Origin: Parapristionchus giblindavisi
Taxonomy: Eukaryota; Nematoda; Chromadorea; Rhabditida; Diplogasteridae
Reading direction: 5' to 3'
Length of the DNA: 64,000 bases
Assembly (NCBI GenBank): GCA_943737045.1
Contig: CALSFV010000083.1
Span: forward strand, 248,001-312,000
The translations under genes and the position numbers were made by a program. Of the stretch, positions 20,829 through 31,456 are shown in pieces (the first letter of the stretch is position 1; each line of letters starts with the position of its first letter). The notes below the pieces were generated by a model. It was not told the origin of the DNA. It did no database searches and was given only the letters and a program-made list of their open reading frames with translations.

Positions 20829-21082
20829 ATGCTTACTGGCAACGGAAACATGCTATTCTGGAACACAACAAAAAACAACACATATTATGTGCGAGACAGA
20901 AAAATCCGAGATTTACTGCCTCAACGCGTTCCCATCCGCCAAGAACCTAGCCCTAGCCATCAACGCTCTAGTGTTTCCAACCAAAGTCTCGAACGTCAGT
21001 TCTCTTGTTTATTCATTTATACATTTTCCTAATTTAGCTGACTGCGCAGGACAACTACACCCGATTGTGTGATCATTTCACA
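20829..21082 (+). other. Possible exon-like segment, frame undecided
   Basis: This GC-richer segment stays open in more than one frame. One frame (from ATG 20829) gives a serine- and proline-rich hydrophilic peptide including VPIRQEPSPSHQRSSVSNQ. Another (from ATG 20887) gives SEIYCLNAFPSAKNLALAIN and stops just before an AATAAA signal near 21110. Neither matches a family I recognise. It may be a gene fragment or chance. Confidence 0.2.
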
Positions 21083-21236
21083 CTATACTTATGTATTAGA
21101 AAAGATTAAATAAAGGATTATTTATATCTGTTAATTCTTATGCACAGTATTCTTATTTATTTATTTATTCTATCAAGTACAATGAGGGGATATGTATTTA
21201 TTTATTTTTTTCCTTATAAGGGCATAAAAGGGATAG

Positions 21237-21542
21237 ATGAATTTTCGTCGCGCAAGGCGATTTCGGTTTTGGCATGGTGGCAGTTTTCAATGCGAAGGGT
21301 TTTCAGGTAAAAATTCGAGAAACTTGAGATTTATCGATCTTGCACGGAAGGATCTTGTGGGAGAAAGAGCTAATTCAGAAGGTTCCAAGTGCATTCTTTG
21401 TATTCTTAGTCATGGCTATTGTGCTTGCTCCAACAGGTCGATTATCCAGTTACTGTGGTCGTAGTCGCACATTATTTTATTTTATCTTTCACCTCTCTGT
21501 TTATCGTTAAAGATAAATAAATTATTATTATTATTATTATTA
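21237..21542 (+). repeat. Possible retroposon 3' end with (ATT)n tail
   Basis: The segment ends in GATAAATAAATTATTATTATT. Similar (ATT)n endings close the retroposed fragment at 7651-7860. Upstream is a 75-codon open frame without family signature. No target duplication could be fixed. Confidence 0.35.
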
Positions 21543-21941
21543 TAGTCGCATGCTAGATTTTCTCCCCAAAACACACCTTCATATTCTCTGTCTAGACTCT
21601 ATCCAAAGTTTTTTCGGTGACTGAGTCGCTCTCTCATTGTCAAAGAACTTGTATCAACAATGTTTCAAGGAGTTCACCAAGCTATGACTAGGTTCAATAC
21701 AATACATATCTTTACGAATCAGTCACAACGTTACCCAACGAACGGACTCCACACATCACTTTCAATAGCTATCACGGTAAAACACGTGGAATATGATTGA
21801 AATTGCCATAAATAAGGCCAGTGAATGTTAGATAAATCAATAAATTAAAGAGAGTAATTGATCGATAGATGTAAATCTGAGCAGATCGGTGTACGTCTTA
21901 AGGGTTTCATGAAGAATATTAACCTCCTCCGTACCGACGTA
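21543..21941. other. Intergenic stretch, nothing recognised
   Basis: No open frame above background, no RNA gene and no repeat ends are seen before the TA at 21940-21941. Confidence 0.5.
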
Positions 21942-22772
21942 CAGTAGCGACCAAAAGTCTGAATACACTTTTTATTTCTGTTGTAATTTTTGGGTCAGTT
22001 GAGATATCAAGCTGTAATGTGGACATTATGTACCCAATGTATGTATGTATTCGATACCCTTATAAGATGTCACGGGATACTCTGGTTATTGCATAGTGAT
22101 AACGCTACCGAACAATACTTTTTCGAAAATTCATTATTCTTTCAGGGATTTTTTCGTACTCATCAAGCTTCGTGAGCATTGAGAGAACTTTCCAGAAAAA
22201 AAGTTTCAGGTTGCTGCGAATTCGGGTATTGGCTGCAGACTTGCTGCAATATCGCGGTCGCAAAATCATATCTCGGCTTGTAGAACAGCTTTAAAGGAGT
22301 TCAATGCAGAAAACTGATTCGCAACAATCGTATCCAAAAACCAGATTTTTACAAAATCCGCCCTCAGAATTGAGAACCTTCAAACTTGGGTCTTGTAAAA
22401 AAGTGACTTTTTCGATCCATGAGGATGAATGATGAGCTACCGCTACCAAACTTACAGGATTATCAGGAATCACCAAGAGAATCAGTTTTCTGCATTGAAC
22501 TCCTTTAAAGCTGTTCTACAAGCCGAGATATGATTTTGCGACCGCGATATTGCAGCAAGTCTGCAGCCAATACCCGAATTCGCAGCAACCTGAAACTTTT
22601 TTTCTGGATAGGCCTTGTAGTTCTCTCAATGCTCACGAAGCTTGATGAGTACGAAAAAATCCCTGAAAGAATTATTAATTATCAAAAAAGTATTGTTCGG
22701 TAGCGTTATCACTATGCAATAACCAGAAAGGCCCGTGAGACCTTATAAGGGTATCGAATACATAAATTTCTG
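21942..22772. mobile_element. Foldback with Tc1-like ends, deleted copy
   Basis: After TA (21940-21941) the left end reads CAGTAGCGACCAAAAGTCTG, like Tc1/mariner terminal repeats. It is an inverted structure matching 29704-31351, but the middle is missing: the left arm joins the right arm at AAAACTGATT/CGCAACAATC near 22320. The right end stops within TATCGAATACAT at 22772, so the right terminal repeat is lost. Confidence 0.75.
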
Positions 22773-23066
22773 TTGATCTTATTTATTCCATTGGAAAAAA
22801 ACATTATTCAAGTTATAAAGAAATACAATAATTTAGATGTCGACGGTTTCCTTTCATTTGAAAAAGCGGATCATCATCCCTCAACACCCTAAACACCTCC
22901 TGATACATATGTATTACATTTAAATTCTCTACGCTTATTGTATGCAAAAAAAGGAAGTACCTTCGCTCACCCATCCCCTACGCAATTATTTATTTATTAA
23001 AGTTTCCTTCTTTCAATTTTAAATCTAATGTGCATGCGAACTAAGAGTAAAAATTTGTACTTATTA
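22773..23066. other. Intergenic stretch, nothing recognised
   Basis: AT-rich, with the word TTATTTATTTATTAAAG near 22986. No gene or RNA is visible. Confidence 0.45.
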
Positions 23067-23120
23067 TATAATGCTATTGGTTCAATAAAATGCTTATCGA
23101 ATATCGATGGCCTCTTACAG

Positions 23121-23315
23121 CTCGCTCCATTAGCGATTCAATCCACTCGGAATGGAACTCTGCTCATGATGAGACATACTAGCGATTCCCACGCAGTCCT
23201 ACAAACATTTCAGCCTACTACGGTATGTTTTGTTGATCACTTATCTGGGTTTCAACTCTGATCTTTGATCTTTCAGGGTTCAACAACATTTATGGAGCTA
23301 GATCCCCACCTCTAG
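23121..23315 (+). CDS. Last two exons of an unidentified gene (left arm of IR-1)
   Basis: Exon A is 23121-23222, the intron is 23223-23276 (GTATGT to TTTCAG, 54 bp), and exon B is 23277-23315 ending in TAG. Exon A is preceded by TCTTACAG, a good acceptor. The joined frame is phase 0 and gives a 64-residue C-terminus with GTLLMMRHTSDSHAVLQTFQ and, across the junction, PTTGSTTFMELDPHL. The short intron and acceptor are typical of nematodes. The gene is cut off by the arm boundary at 23067, so upstream exons are missing. I do not recognise the protein. An AATAAA-like signal is not obvious downstream. Confidence 0.45.
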
Positions 23316-24099
23316 CCATTAAAATCTCCCCTTGGGTGCAAAATACACTAATTGTAGTACGATCGGGTGACAAGAAAAAACTAAAATCGAGATTTCAGCA
23401 CGACGTGGTCTGGTCTCAACGGTAGGTGCTAAATGAACATGAACATCGTCATCAGCACCCTTGAGAACCCCGATTTCCAAATTTTGATTTTTTGACTATG
23501 CAGGCACTTAGTCGTGTCTTACGAAAACGGTCCCATATTACAATTTAATGGCCTTAATCAAGCACTGAACCATTGGGGAGGAAATGGTTTCCGCAAAACG
23601 ACTGATTAGTTTGGTACGTGTTAAGGCCCCCATATACATATATATATACATAGAAGAGTACATATATTAAAACATCGATAATGTTAAAACACATTCAGAC
23701 TGAGGCGAGCGTCCTCTGTAAGGCGGTGATGAATTGTACCGACTGATATGCTCGATGCTGTTACTAGATAGCATCTAGATCTAATGTCCCTTCGTTTTAA
23801 CTTTCAAACACTATGCAACATATCGTTTCATTATTGTTCCATTATTTCTGATAAGGCGACGGACCTTCATCAACCTATATGAGTTGCATATCCGATTTAC
23901 TGTTCATTTGTTGGAAATAAAGAAAGAATGCATACCGTAGCTATTCATCTAACATGTTCTTCGCTTTGTAAGCCGATCATTTTTATCCAATCCATCCTTC
24001 GATAAAGTCCTTATCCATATAGTAGTACATTTTTGATCGAACAATATTTATATCATCTTCAGTTACAATTGCACAACAACTGTAAAAGAAAGCCCATTA
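23316..24099. other. Non-coding part of the IR-1 left arm
   Basis: No frame or RNA gene is recognised. A short TA-rich run (CATATACATATATATATACA type) lies near 23630-23655. The same sequence is mirrored at 32450-33233. Confidence 0.5.
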
Positions 24100-24867
24100 G
24101 GAGGCCGTTTGTGTAAGAGTCGGACAAATCTGGGGGAGGGTTGGCACAGGCCAAAAAATTTAATACCCTCAAAACTTGTGTATAGGGGTTATCGACCACG
24201 CTGATGAAGATGTGCATGGTCATTTTGGCTCTAGTGATCCCGCAACGCCTGAGCGTGATTACGGTATAATCACGTTTTCAATCCGTTCTCGGTCCATGGT
24301 AGAGCTAGAGGTATGAAAATTGGGCTCCTGGAGCAGAATTCGATGACGATGATGGCTGTCTACTTCATTTGTTTTGAAAATGTTCCAAAAAGTCGATTAT
24401 TGGAAATTTTGATTGAGACGTTTGCGAGCCTAGCGAGTATGACAGTTCGAACCGGCGTGGCGAGAGGATTCCAACGATATATTGAGCCCTTATCTCCGTC
24501 GAGAAAGCTTTCATTTGCTCGATATAATGATCTGCGTCAGCATCAGGAGTTGTTTACGTCTCAATGCCGCGCGCTCCCTCGCCACTCTCTCATTTCCGCA
24601 CGCTCTCTCGCCACTCTCGTGAGTGCGAGATAGCGTGCGGAATTGAGAGAGTACTCTTGCAAGGCGCACATCATTATATCGAGCCAATGAAAGCTTTCTC
24701 GACGGAGATAAGGGCTCAATATATCGTTGGAATCCTCTCGCCACGCCGGTTCGAATTGTCATACTCGCTAGGCTCGCAAACGTCTCAATCAAAATTTCCA
24801 ATAATCGACTTTTTGGAACATTTTCAAAACAAATGAAGTAGACAGCCATCATCGCCATCGAATTCTG
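24100..24867. mobile_element. Foldback family F1, truncated copy in the IR-1 left arm
   Basis: It begins GGAGGCCGTTTGTGTAAGAG after TTA (24097-24099). It folds back on itself around 24600-24650, where GCGAGAGAGCG and CGCTCTCTCGC words pair. The second half stops at AATTCTG (24867), so the outer right third is missing. The complete copy is 31457-32449. Open frames inside are by-products of the palindrome. Confidence 0.75.
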
Positions 24868-25950
24868 TCCCTGTGTTTCGATTTGCCTATTTCTTCGTCT
24901 TGAGCGCATATCCTTGCGCAACAATCTTGGAGACGTGCTCATTTGCTTAATTCACTTCGGCGATTGCATCTTCCAGCTCAGAGATGCTTATTTTTCTTTT
25001 TTTTTTGTTCTCTAACAACGAGAAAGCATTGCGCGTAGAAGAGACCATTGAGAGAGGCTACTCTCCCTTTAACACCAACAACTTAAAAGGATACCCTCCT
25101 AGAAGGCTATAGGCAAGTCAGGAGTTGTAAGAGTTCCATCAAGCAATTGCTTACGAAGTATTGAGCGAGGACTTCGTGGGTTATCTCTAATGTTTTTCTG
25201 AATTCTTTTTCAAGATTCAAAAGGATAAAGTGTAGCGGCTTTGACTCTGAAGAACGTCTTCAATAGCTGATCAGATGAAAATGAACGAAGAATTTTTTAA
25301 ATATAGAAGTACCTCGTGTATGGATCCTCAGCACGCCCAGAATACTCTGTAATTTAGTTGCTACCGGAAAAACAACAACTGAAATAACTAGAAGTTATGT
25401 GATTTATTATTAATGCCAATTAGAACAGTCCTAAACATCGAAAAAAGATGATTAGAAGCCAAAACTGAACTAAAAAATGTTTGCAAAAATTTTGTCCCCT
25501 AGCCGGAATCGAACCCGCGTCGACGATTGTAACGCTAAAATCAATATGTCATATTCCGGAACGCAGATTTTTAAAATGACTGTTTTATTCGGATAGCTCA
25601 TCTATTTTTACACAAGATAGCAACAAGGGCAGGAATAAGAGATTTCTGGAAAGTGGTCTGCTACTTAACGAAAGGATGAAAATCTGACATTTTTTCGCAA
25701 AATCGTAATTTTCTCAAAAAACCAATGAACGAAATCTTCTGAAATTTGTCAGTTTTATATAACTTTCAACGCTCTTTCGAATGAAATGACACGATTGGAA
25801 AAAATCAATTTCATTTTTTCACTTTTGGTAGATCAAAAATCGATAATTCGGGTCAATTTTTTGGCTGAAGTGTATCCCACAGTGGGATTCCCACCCCTAG
25901 GGACTCTAACCACCAAATATAAATGGTCTAGTTTGATTTTGAAACTTTGT
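24868..25950. other. Interior of IR-1, no recognised gene
   Basis: GATACCCTCCTAGAAGGCT near 25083 resembles a word at 10840. A tRNA remnant lies at 25497-25560. Otherwise only short frames without family signatures are seen. Confidence 0.45.
25497..25560 (-). pseudogene. tRNA remnant (B box only)
   Basis: On the minus strand GACGCGGGTTCGATTCCGGC contains a perfect B box, GGTTCGATTCC, in a T-arm context with one stem mismatch. No convincing A box or acceptor stem is present upstream. Confidence 0.35.
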
Positions 25951-26172
25951 GCCCTCCCCCTGTCGCTACCCCTCCTCTGTTAGGGAGAGTGTGTTTTAAC
26001 TAACTAATTATAATAAACAAACAAACAAACCAAACAAACAAGTGTTTTTTAAAGGCCAAAATTATTATTTATATAGCTAACTAACTAATTATACACTACT
26101 CACTTTGATCTTAGCCAAAAGCCAATGAAGCGATAGAGAAGTATTATAAGTGTAGCGACTGATTATATCATG
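25951..26172 (-). repeat. 222-bp repeat containing a U2 snRNA 5' end, copy 1
   Basis: The minus strand of 26101-26134 reads ATCGCTTC, a short variable part, then GGCTTTTGGCTAAGATCAAA, followed by GTG. This is the 5' end of spliceosomal U2 snRNA, including the branch-point-proximal stem-loop I region. After about 34 nt the match stops and unrelated AT-rich sequence and an (AAAC)n run follow. An identical-length copy with one visible base change lies at 27328-27549. It is a U2-derived repeat, not a complete U2 gene. Confidence 0.75.
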
Positions 26173-26599
26173 CTCATACGTGGACAGCCTTGTCTTCGCT
26201 GGAAATTAAAATCGGGTGGGTCGGTCACAAAAATTTCATTACTGCATGAATCGTTCACATTTTTGTGTGAATTTTGGCTAATTCGATGGGTCAGGTAGCC
26301 GGATGGGTCTTGTTGCTCGCGATACTGTTGTATACGTATCATCGTGTTCTTTTTCCCTTTAAATTATCACTTGTCTCGTTATACCTCGGGCGTAGATAAA
26401 TTAAATTAGATATCACTCTGAGTGCATCTCAGTTCTTGTAATGTGAGGCGTAGATAATATTTTAAAATACATTTTAAGGAGCTGGGCAGGGGCGAATTCG
26501 GCATTCAAATCTGCTCGCAGATCGAAAAGATATGATAAATATGAGATCAGTCACATTTTATACAGCAGTTGGTGTCTATGATGAAAGTATTGAGGGCCA

Positions 26600-26810
26600 G
26601 ATCGAATATAGTAACTGTATGCATACCTTCATTCAGTATTTCATTATCGATCTATATTATTCTCAAAGATCAAAGATCACTATTACTTATCTTTTCTAAC
26701 ATAATAAATTCATTCAATCATTTCAATGTGTCGATATAACAAAATATTTCTTTTAGGTGTCCTACATACACCGTTCTAGCTGATCTAATATATCAAACTA
26801 ATATACAAGG
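26600..26810 (-). repeat. DR1 copy in the FB-D left arm
   Basis: Minus-strand DR1 blocks, including the hairpin plus TAAAAG at 26750-26773 and the GATCTTTGATCTTTGAGAAT stretch. It is the mirror image of the copy at 27840-28038, so both come from one insertion before the palindrome formed. Confidence 0.6.
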
Positions 26811-27081
26811 TTCATTTTGGTCAGTCGTTGTTCTTTTTTCAACCTTAAAAAAATATTTTTTATAGAATTGATTCGGAGTGATTCCATTCTGATTGTGAAA
26901 TGGAACAACATTACTCCTAAAGTGTTTGCTCAAGACACTTTCAATGTAATGAACACAGTAATGACTAAAATGATCTGGTGATTGGTGTTCCCGACGTTAG
27001 CAATGCTAGTATGTGAATCTATTATGAGACCGGCTCGGTAAGACTCGAGCATTTCGACCCCCCGCCGGACATTCGCGAGGA

Positions 27082-27207
27082 CTTTCGATCTGGCCCTCAA
27101 TACTTTCATCATAGACACCAACTGCTGTATAAAATGTGACTGATCTCATATTTATCATATCTTTTCGATCTGCGAGCAGATTTGAATAAAATTGTTGCAA
27201 AAAGATT
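27082..27207 (+). repeat. Partial third copy of an FB-D arm segment
   Basis: GATCTGGCCCTCAATACTTT through GATCTGCGAGCAGATTTGAA repeats the segment mirrored near 26500-26610 and found, split by an insertion, at 28030-28046 and 28686-28775. It also shows the unoccupied target site of the 28047-28685 element. Confidence 0.75.
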
Positions 27208-27279
27208 CTCTCTGGCCGGGAATTGAACCCGGGTCTCGCATGTGACAGACGCGGATACTAACCACTATACTACCAGAGA
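27208..27279 (-). tRNA. tRNA-Asp(GUC)
   Basis: The minus strand folds into a complete cloverleaf. The acceptor is TCTCTGG/CCAGAGA (seven pairs), the D arm GTAT-AGTGGTTA-GTAT, and the anticodon stem CGCGT/ATGCG with loop CTGTCAC (anticodon GTC). The variable loop is AGAC, the T stem is CCGGG/CCCGG with loop TTCAATT, and the discriminator is G as expected for Asp. A TTTTT run follows after three bases (27201-27204 region on the plus strand), a Pol III terminator. There is no intron. The acceptor stem is unlike the usual eukaryotic Asp form and closer to Glu tRNAs. The gene sits in the spacer of FB-D. Confidence 0.92.
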
Positions 27280-27327
27280 TGTGGTAAGAGAACATTATGG
27301 GCAAAGTCTCCAGCCACTCAATCACCG

Positions 27328-27549
27328 GCCCTCCCCCTGTCGCTACCCCTCCGCTGTTAGGGAGAGTGTGTTTTAACTAACTAATTATAATAAACAAACA
27401 AACAAACCAAACAAACAAGTGTTTTTTAAAGGCCAAAATTATTATTTATATAGCTAACTAACTAATTATACACTACTCACTTTGATCTTAGCCAAAAGCC
27501 AATGAAGCGATAGAGAAGTATTATAAGTGTAGCGACTGATTATATCATG
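27328..27549 (-). repeat. 222-bp repeat containing a U2 snRNA 5' end, copy 2
   Basis: Same length and nearly the same sequence as 25951-26172; the U2-like part is 27478-27511. Both copies have the same orientation, and both end (CATGATATAATCAG on the minus strand) exactly where an FB-D arm begins. They may therefore have moved as part of a larger rearrangement and not as independent retroposition events. Confidence 0.75.
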
Positions 27550-27839
27550 TCCTCGCGAATGTCCGGCGGGGGGTCGAAATGCTCGAGTCTTACCGAGCCG
27601 GTCTCATAATAGATTCACATACTAGCATTGCTAACGTCGGGAACACCAATCACCAGATCATTTTAGTCATTACTGTGTTCATTACATTGAAAGTGTCTTG
27701 AGCAAACACTTTAGGAGTAATGTTGTTTCATTTCACAATCAGAATGGAATCACTCCGAATCAATTCTATAAAAAATATTTTTTTAAGGTTGAAAAAAGAA
27801 CAACGACTGACCAAAATGAACCTTGTATATTAGTTTGAT

Positions 27840-28038
27840 ATATTAGATCAGCTAGAACGGTGTATGTAGGACACCTAAAAGAAATATTTTGTTATATCGA
27901 CACATTGAAATGATTGAATGAATTTATTATGTTAGAAAAGATAAGTAATAGTGATCTTTGATCTTTGAGAATAATATAGATCGATAATGAAATACTGAAT
28001 GAAGGTATGCATACAGTTACTATATTCGATCTGGCCCT
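27840..28038 (+). repeat. DR1 copy in the FB-D right arm
   Basis: Contains AGATCAGCTAGAACGGTGTA and the rest of the hairpin plus TAAAAG (27858-27881), followed by the standard DR1 continuation. Mirror image of 26600-26810. Confidence 0.6.
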
Positions 28039-28046
28039 CAATACTT

Positions 28047-28685
28047 GGGGGGCGATCGATTTCACAACGATCGTTTTCACAACGGATCATAAATCGGTCG
28101 GGATGTGGCGCAGGGCAACCAAAGTTGTACCATTGTTATCAGTGGGAGCGTACGGTATTGTGCTACCGTAACCGTCGGGAATCGCGAACTGATTTTTTCA
28201 TTCGACCCATGACCCGGGGTTCATGGTTGAAAATTACAAAAGTCGAAAAATTTATGATGACCTGAGGTCAAATACTAGTTCCCATTATATCAATAGTGAG
28301 CCAGCTTTTATCTTTCTGGATACCGTAACCCGAACTACTGTGATCTAGCTACCGTAACCTGCAATATTATAGCGAAATGCACTTCAAATCCCGGTTTGAT
28401 TACGGTAGTTCGGATTACGGTAACCAGAAAGATAAAAGTTGGCTCACTATTGATATTATGGCAACTAGTATTTGGTCTTGGAGTTTCATGAATTTTTCGA
28501 CTTTGGCCATTTTCAACCATGAACCCCGGGTCATGGGTCGACTGAAAAAAGTTAGTTCGCGATTCCTGACGGTTACGGTAGCACAATACCGTATACTCCC
28601 ACTAATAAGGACGATGCTATTCGCCACCCCCCAACCGATTTATGATCCGTTGTGAAAACGATCGTTGTGAAATCGATCGCCCCCC
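28047..28685. mobile_element. 639-bp palindromic transposon with 8-bp target duplication
   Basis: The ends GGGGGGCGATCGATTTCACA and the complementary right end flank a palindrome with TACCGTAACC-type words and an off-centre middle. CAATACTT occurs on both sides (28039-28046, 28686-28693). The empty site with a single CAATACTT is preserved near 26590 and at 27094-27110. An 8-bp duplication fits hAT-type transposition. There is no transposase inside, so it is non-autonomous. Confidence 0.85.
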
Positions 28686-29104
28686 CAATACTTTCATCAT
28701 AGACACCAACTGCTGTATAAAATGTGACTGATCTCATATTTATCATATCTTTTCGATCTGCGAGCAGATTTGAATGCCGAATTCGCCCCTGCCCAGCTCC
28801 TTAAAATGTATTTAAAAATATTATCTACGCCTCACATTACAAGAACTGAGATGCACTCAGAGTGATATCTAATTTAATTTATCTACGCCCGAGGTATAAC
28901 GAGACAAGTGATAATTTAAAGGGAAAAAGAACATGATGATACGTATACAACAGTATCGCGAGCAACAAGACCCATCCGGCTACCTGACCCATCGAATTAG
29001 CCAAAATTCACACAAAAATGTGAACGATTCATGCAGTAATGAAATTTTTGTGACCGACCCACCCGATTTTAATTTCCAGCGAAGACAAGGCTGTCCACGT
29101 ATGA

Positions 29105-29703
29105 ACATACAGAAACAATACAGAAAAAGGTGATAATAACCATCAAAAAGCGAAAGAATGGTAAAGAGTCTAGATTGTCTTATCAGTAATGACCACTAGT
29201 GGGAGAGGGGATTTTTATGATCGATTGATAGGACCGATATTGTGCGTATAAAATGTACTTGTATAAGAAAATGACAAACGGTGCTAACGAACGGAAGTCA
29301 CACTCGAGAGGCGGGCTAGATGTAGCCTTCTACATCTCGCCCCGCCTCTCGATTGTCTCTCCGCTGCCTCTCTCTAACCCGGCTGACCTTCGCCGCGAGC
29401 TATATGATATATAAAAGAGATCGGCATAGTTTCTGGCCATGCAAAACAAGAAATACTCTCTGCTATAAATAATACAAGTGATTATTATACGCTCCATATA
29501 AGTGGAGAGGAAAGAGAGGGGGAAAGGGAGAGGGAGAGGGAGGGGTAAGGAGGGAGAGGGAGGTAGATAAAGATACAGATAGAGAGAGAGAGAGAGAGAC
29601 AAAAGAAAAATGAATAATTGTGCGAGTGATAAAATAAAAAAAGCGAGAAGAGCTGAAATGCTGTATTAGCCTTACTTGCCTACGCAGTCCTCCTCCGCAT
29701 CTA
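29105..29703. other. Intergenic stretch with hairpin and polypurine tract
   Basis: A GC-rich inverted repeat lies at 29303-29351 (GAGAGGCGGG and CTACATCT arms around a short loop). From about 29503 to 29601 the plus strand is nearly pure purine (GGGAGAGGGAGAGGGAGG type), ending in a (GA)n run. No gene is seen. Confidence 0.6.
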
Positions 29704-31351
29704 CAGTAGCGCCCAAAAGTCTGAATACACTTTTTATTTCTGTTGTAATTTTTGGGTCAGCTGAGATACCAAGCTGTAATGTGGAAATTATGTACCCAAT
29801 GTATGTATGTATTCGATACCCTTATAAGGTCTCACGGGCCTTTCTGGTTATTGCATAGTGATAACGCTACCGAACAATACTTTTTTGAAAATTCATAATT
29901 CTTTCAGGGATTTTTTCGTACTCATCAAGCTTCGTGAGCATTGAGAGAACTACAAGGCCTATCCAGAAAAAAAGTTTCAGGTTGCTGCGAATTCGGGTAT
30001 TGGCTGCAGACTTGCTGCAATATCGCGGTCGCAAAATCATATCTCGGCTTCTAAAACAGCTTTAGAGGAGTTCAAAGCAGCAAACTGATTCTCTTGGTGA
30101 TTCCTGATAATCCTGTAAGTTTGGTAGCGGTAGCTCATCATTCATCGTCATGGATCGAAAAAGTCACTTTTTTACAAGACCCAAGTTTGAAGGTTCTCAA
30201 TTCTGAGGGCGGATTTTGTAAAAATCTGGTTTTTGGATACGATTGTTGCAAATCCATCAATTAATTGATTCCCCACTTTATAGAGCGATTGCTTATCTTT
30301 CTTGACTGCCGCAATCGATTTTCTGAAGGATACTCGTTTTGGCCGCGTCCCCTTCTCATCACGCGATAAGCAAACATCTCTACGCTTTCCACACTGCTCA
30401 ACGAGCTTTGATAAATGAAATCACTCTAACACGTATGGTGGCTAATCCTGAACATCGTAGTCTATAAAATAAAGCATTTTTGATCTTCTGTGATCGAATG
30501 AAACAATTTTTCATTGTGAATTTGAGCAAAATTTGACGAAAAATAGATCAAAGATCAAAAATAGAAAATAGCAAGATCAACGATCAAACACTCGATTAAT
30601 ACAGTGTCTCTCTTTTCTGACAAATCAAATCTCTAAAAGCGGCTAAAATCGTCATTGAACAGCATGAAAGACCCAGAGATGTTTACGTGTCGCAAGATGA
30701 GAAGGGGACGCGGCCAAAACGAGTATCCTTCAGAAAATCGATTGCGGCAGTCAGGAAAGATAAGCAATCGCTCTATAGAGTGGGGAATCGATTAATTAAT
30801 GGATTTGTAACAATCTTATCCAAAAACCAGATTTTTACAAAATCGGCCCTCAGAATTGTGAACCTTCAAAGTTGGGTCTTGTAAAAAAGTGACTTTTTCG
30901 ATCCGTGAGGATAAATGATGAGCTACCGCTACCAAACTTACAGGATTATCAGGAATCACCAAGAGAATCAGTTTGCTGCTTTGAACTCCTTTAAAGCTCT
31001 TCTAGAAGCCGAGATATGATTTTGCGCCCGCGATATTGCAGCAAGTCTGCAGCCAATACCCGAATTCGCAGCAACCTGAAACTTTTTTCTGGATAGGCCT
31101 TGTAGTTCTCTCAACGCTCACGAAGCTTGATGAGTACGAAAAAATCCCTGAAAGAATTATGAATTTTCAAAAAAGTATTGTTCGGTAACGTTATCACTAT
31201 GCAATAACCAGAAAGGCCCGTGAGACCTTATAAGGGTATCGAATACATACATACATTGGGTACATAATTCCCACATTACAGCTTGGTATCTCAACTGACC
31301 CAAAAATTACAACAGAAATAAAAAGTGTATTCAGACTTTTGGGCGCTACTG
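29704..31351. mobile_element. Foldback with Tc1-like ends, complete copy (1.65 kb)
   Basis: TA lies outside both ends. The left end CAGTAGCGCCCAAAAGTCTG is mirrored at the right. The arms are about 700 bp and contain TGGCTGCAGACTTGCTGCAA. The centre (about 30400-30680) is unique and AT-rich. The copy at 21942-22772 is an internal-deletion derivative. A 65-codon frame at 30687-30884 lies in an arm and lacks transposase signatures. The terminal sequence and TA target fit a Tc1/mariner MITE. Confidence 0.8.
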
Positions 31352-31456
31352 TAGATGAGGAACTAGAAAAAACAGAAGCTGATACTGACAACTTCGAATT
31401 TCGTACGCATCATGTTAATCTTCATAATTCCACTACATTACTTCATCGCCCTCTAA

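Larger units (their letters stand above)
26174..29104. mobile_element. Foldback element FB-D with 908-bp arms
   Basis: TCATACGTGGACAG at 26174 is mirrored at 29104. The left arm is 26174-27081. The right arm is 27550-29104; removing a 639-bp insertion and its 8-bp target duplication leaves exactly 908 bp, equal to the left arm. The arms carry a DR1 copy. The 468-bp spacer (27082-27549) holds a third partial copy of an arm segment, a tRNA-Asp and a U2-derived repeat. Confidence 0.8.

Noticed and set aside
24313..24633. A 106-codon open frame, identical on the opposite strand at 31916-32236, as a conserved gene
   Set aside because: It lies inside the F1 palindrome, and the identity follows from the inverted arms. 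The frame has no family signature and is broken in the other halves of the same palindromes.
25786..25983. 65-codon open frame as a small gene
   Set aside because: It overlaps the start of the U2-derived repeat, and no splice or family signal supports it.
26101..26134. A functional U2 snRNA gene
   Set aside because: Only the first 34 nt or so match. The branch-point pairing segment GUAGUA is altered and the rest, including the Sm site region, is absent.
30687..30884. 65-codon frame in the Tc1-like foldback as a transposase remnant
   Set aside because: It is basic but has no helix-turn-helix or DDE blocks and lies in a palindrome arm.
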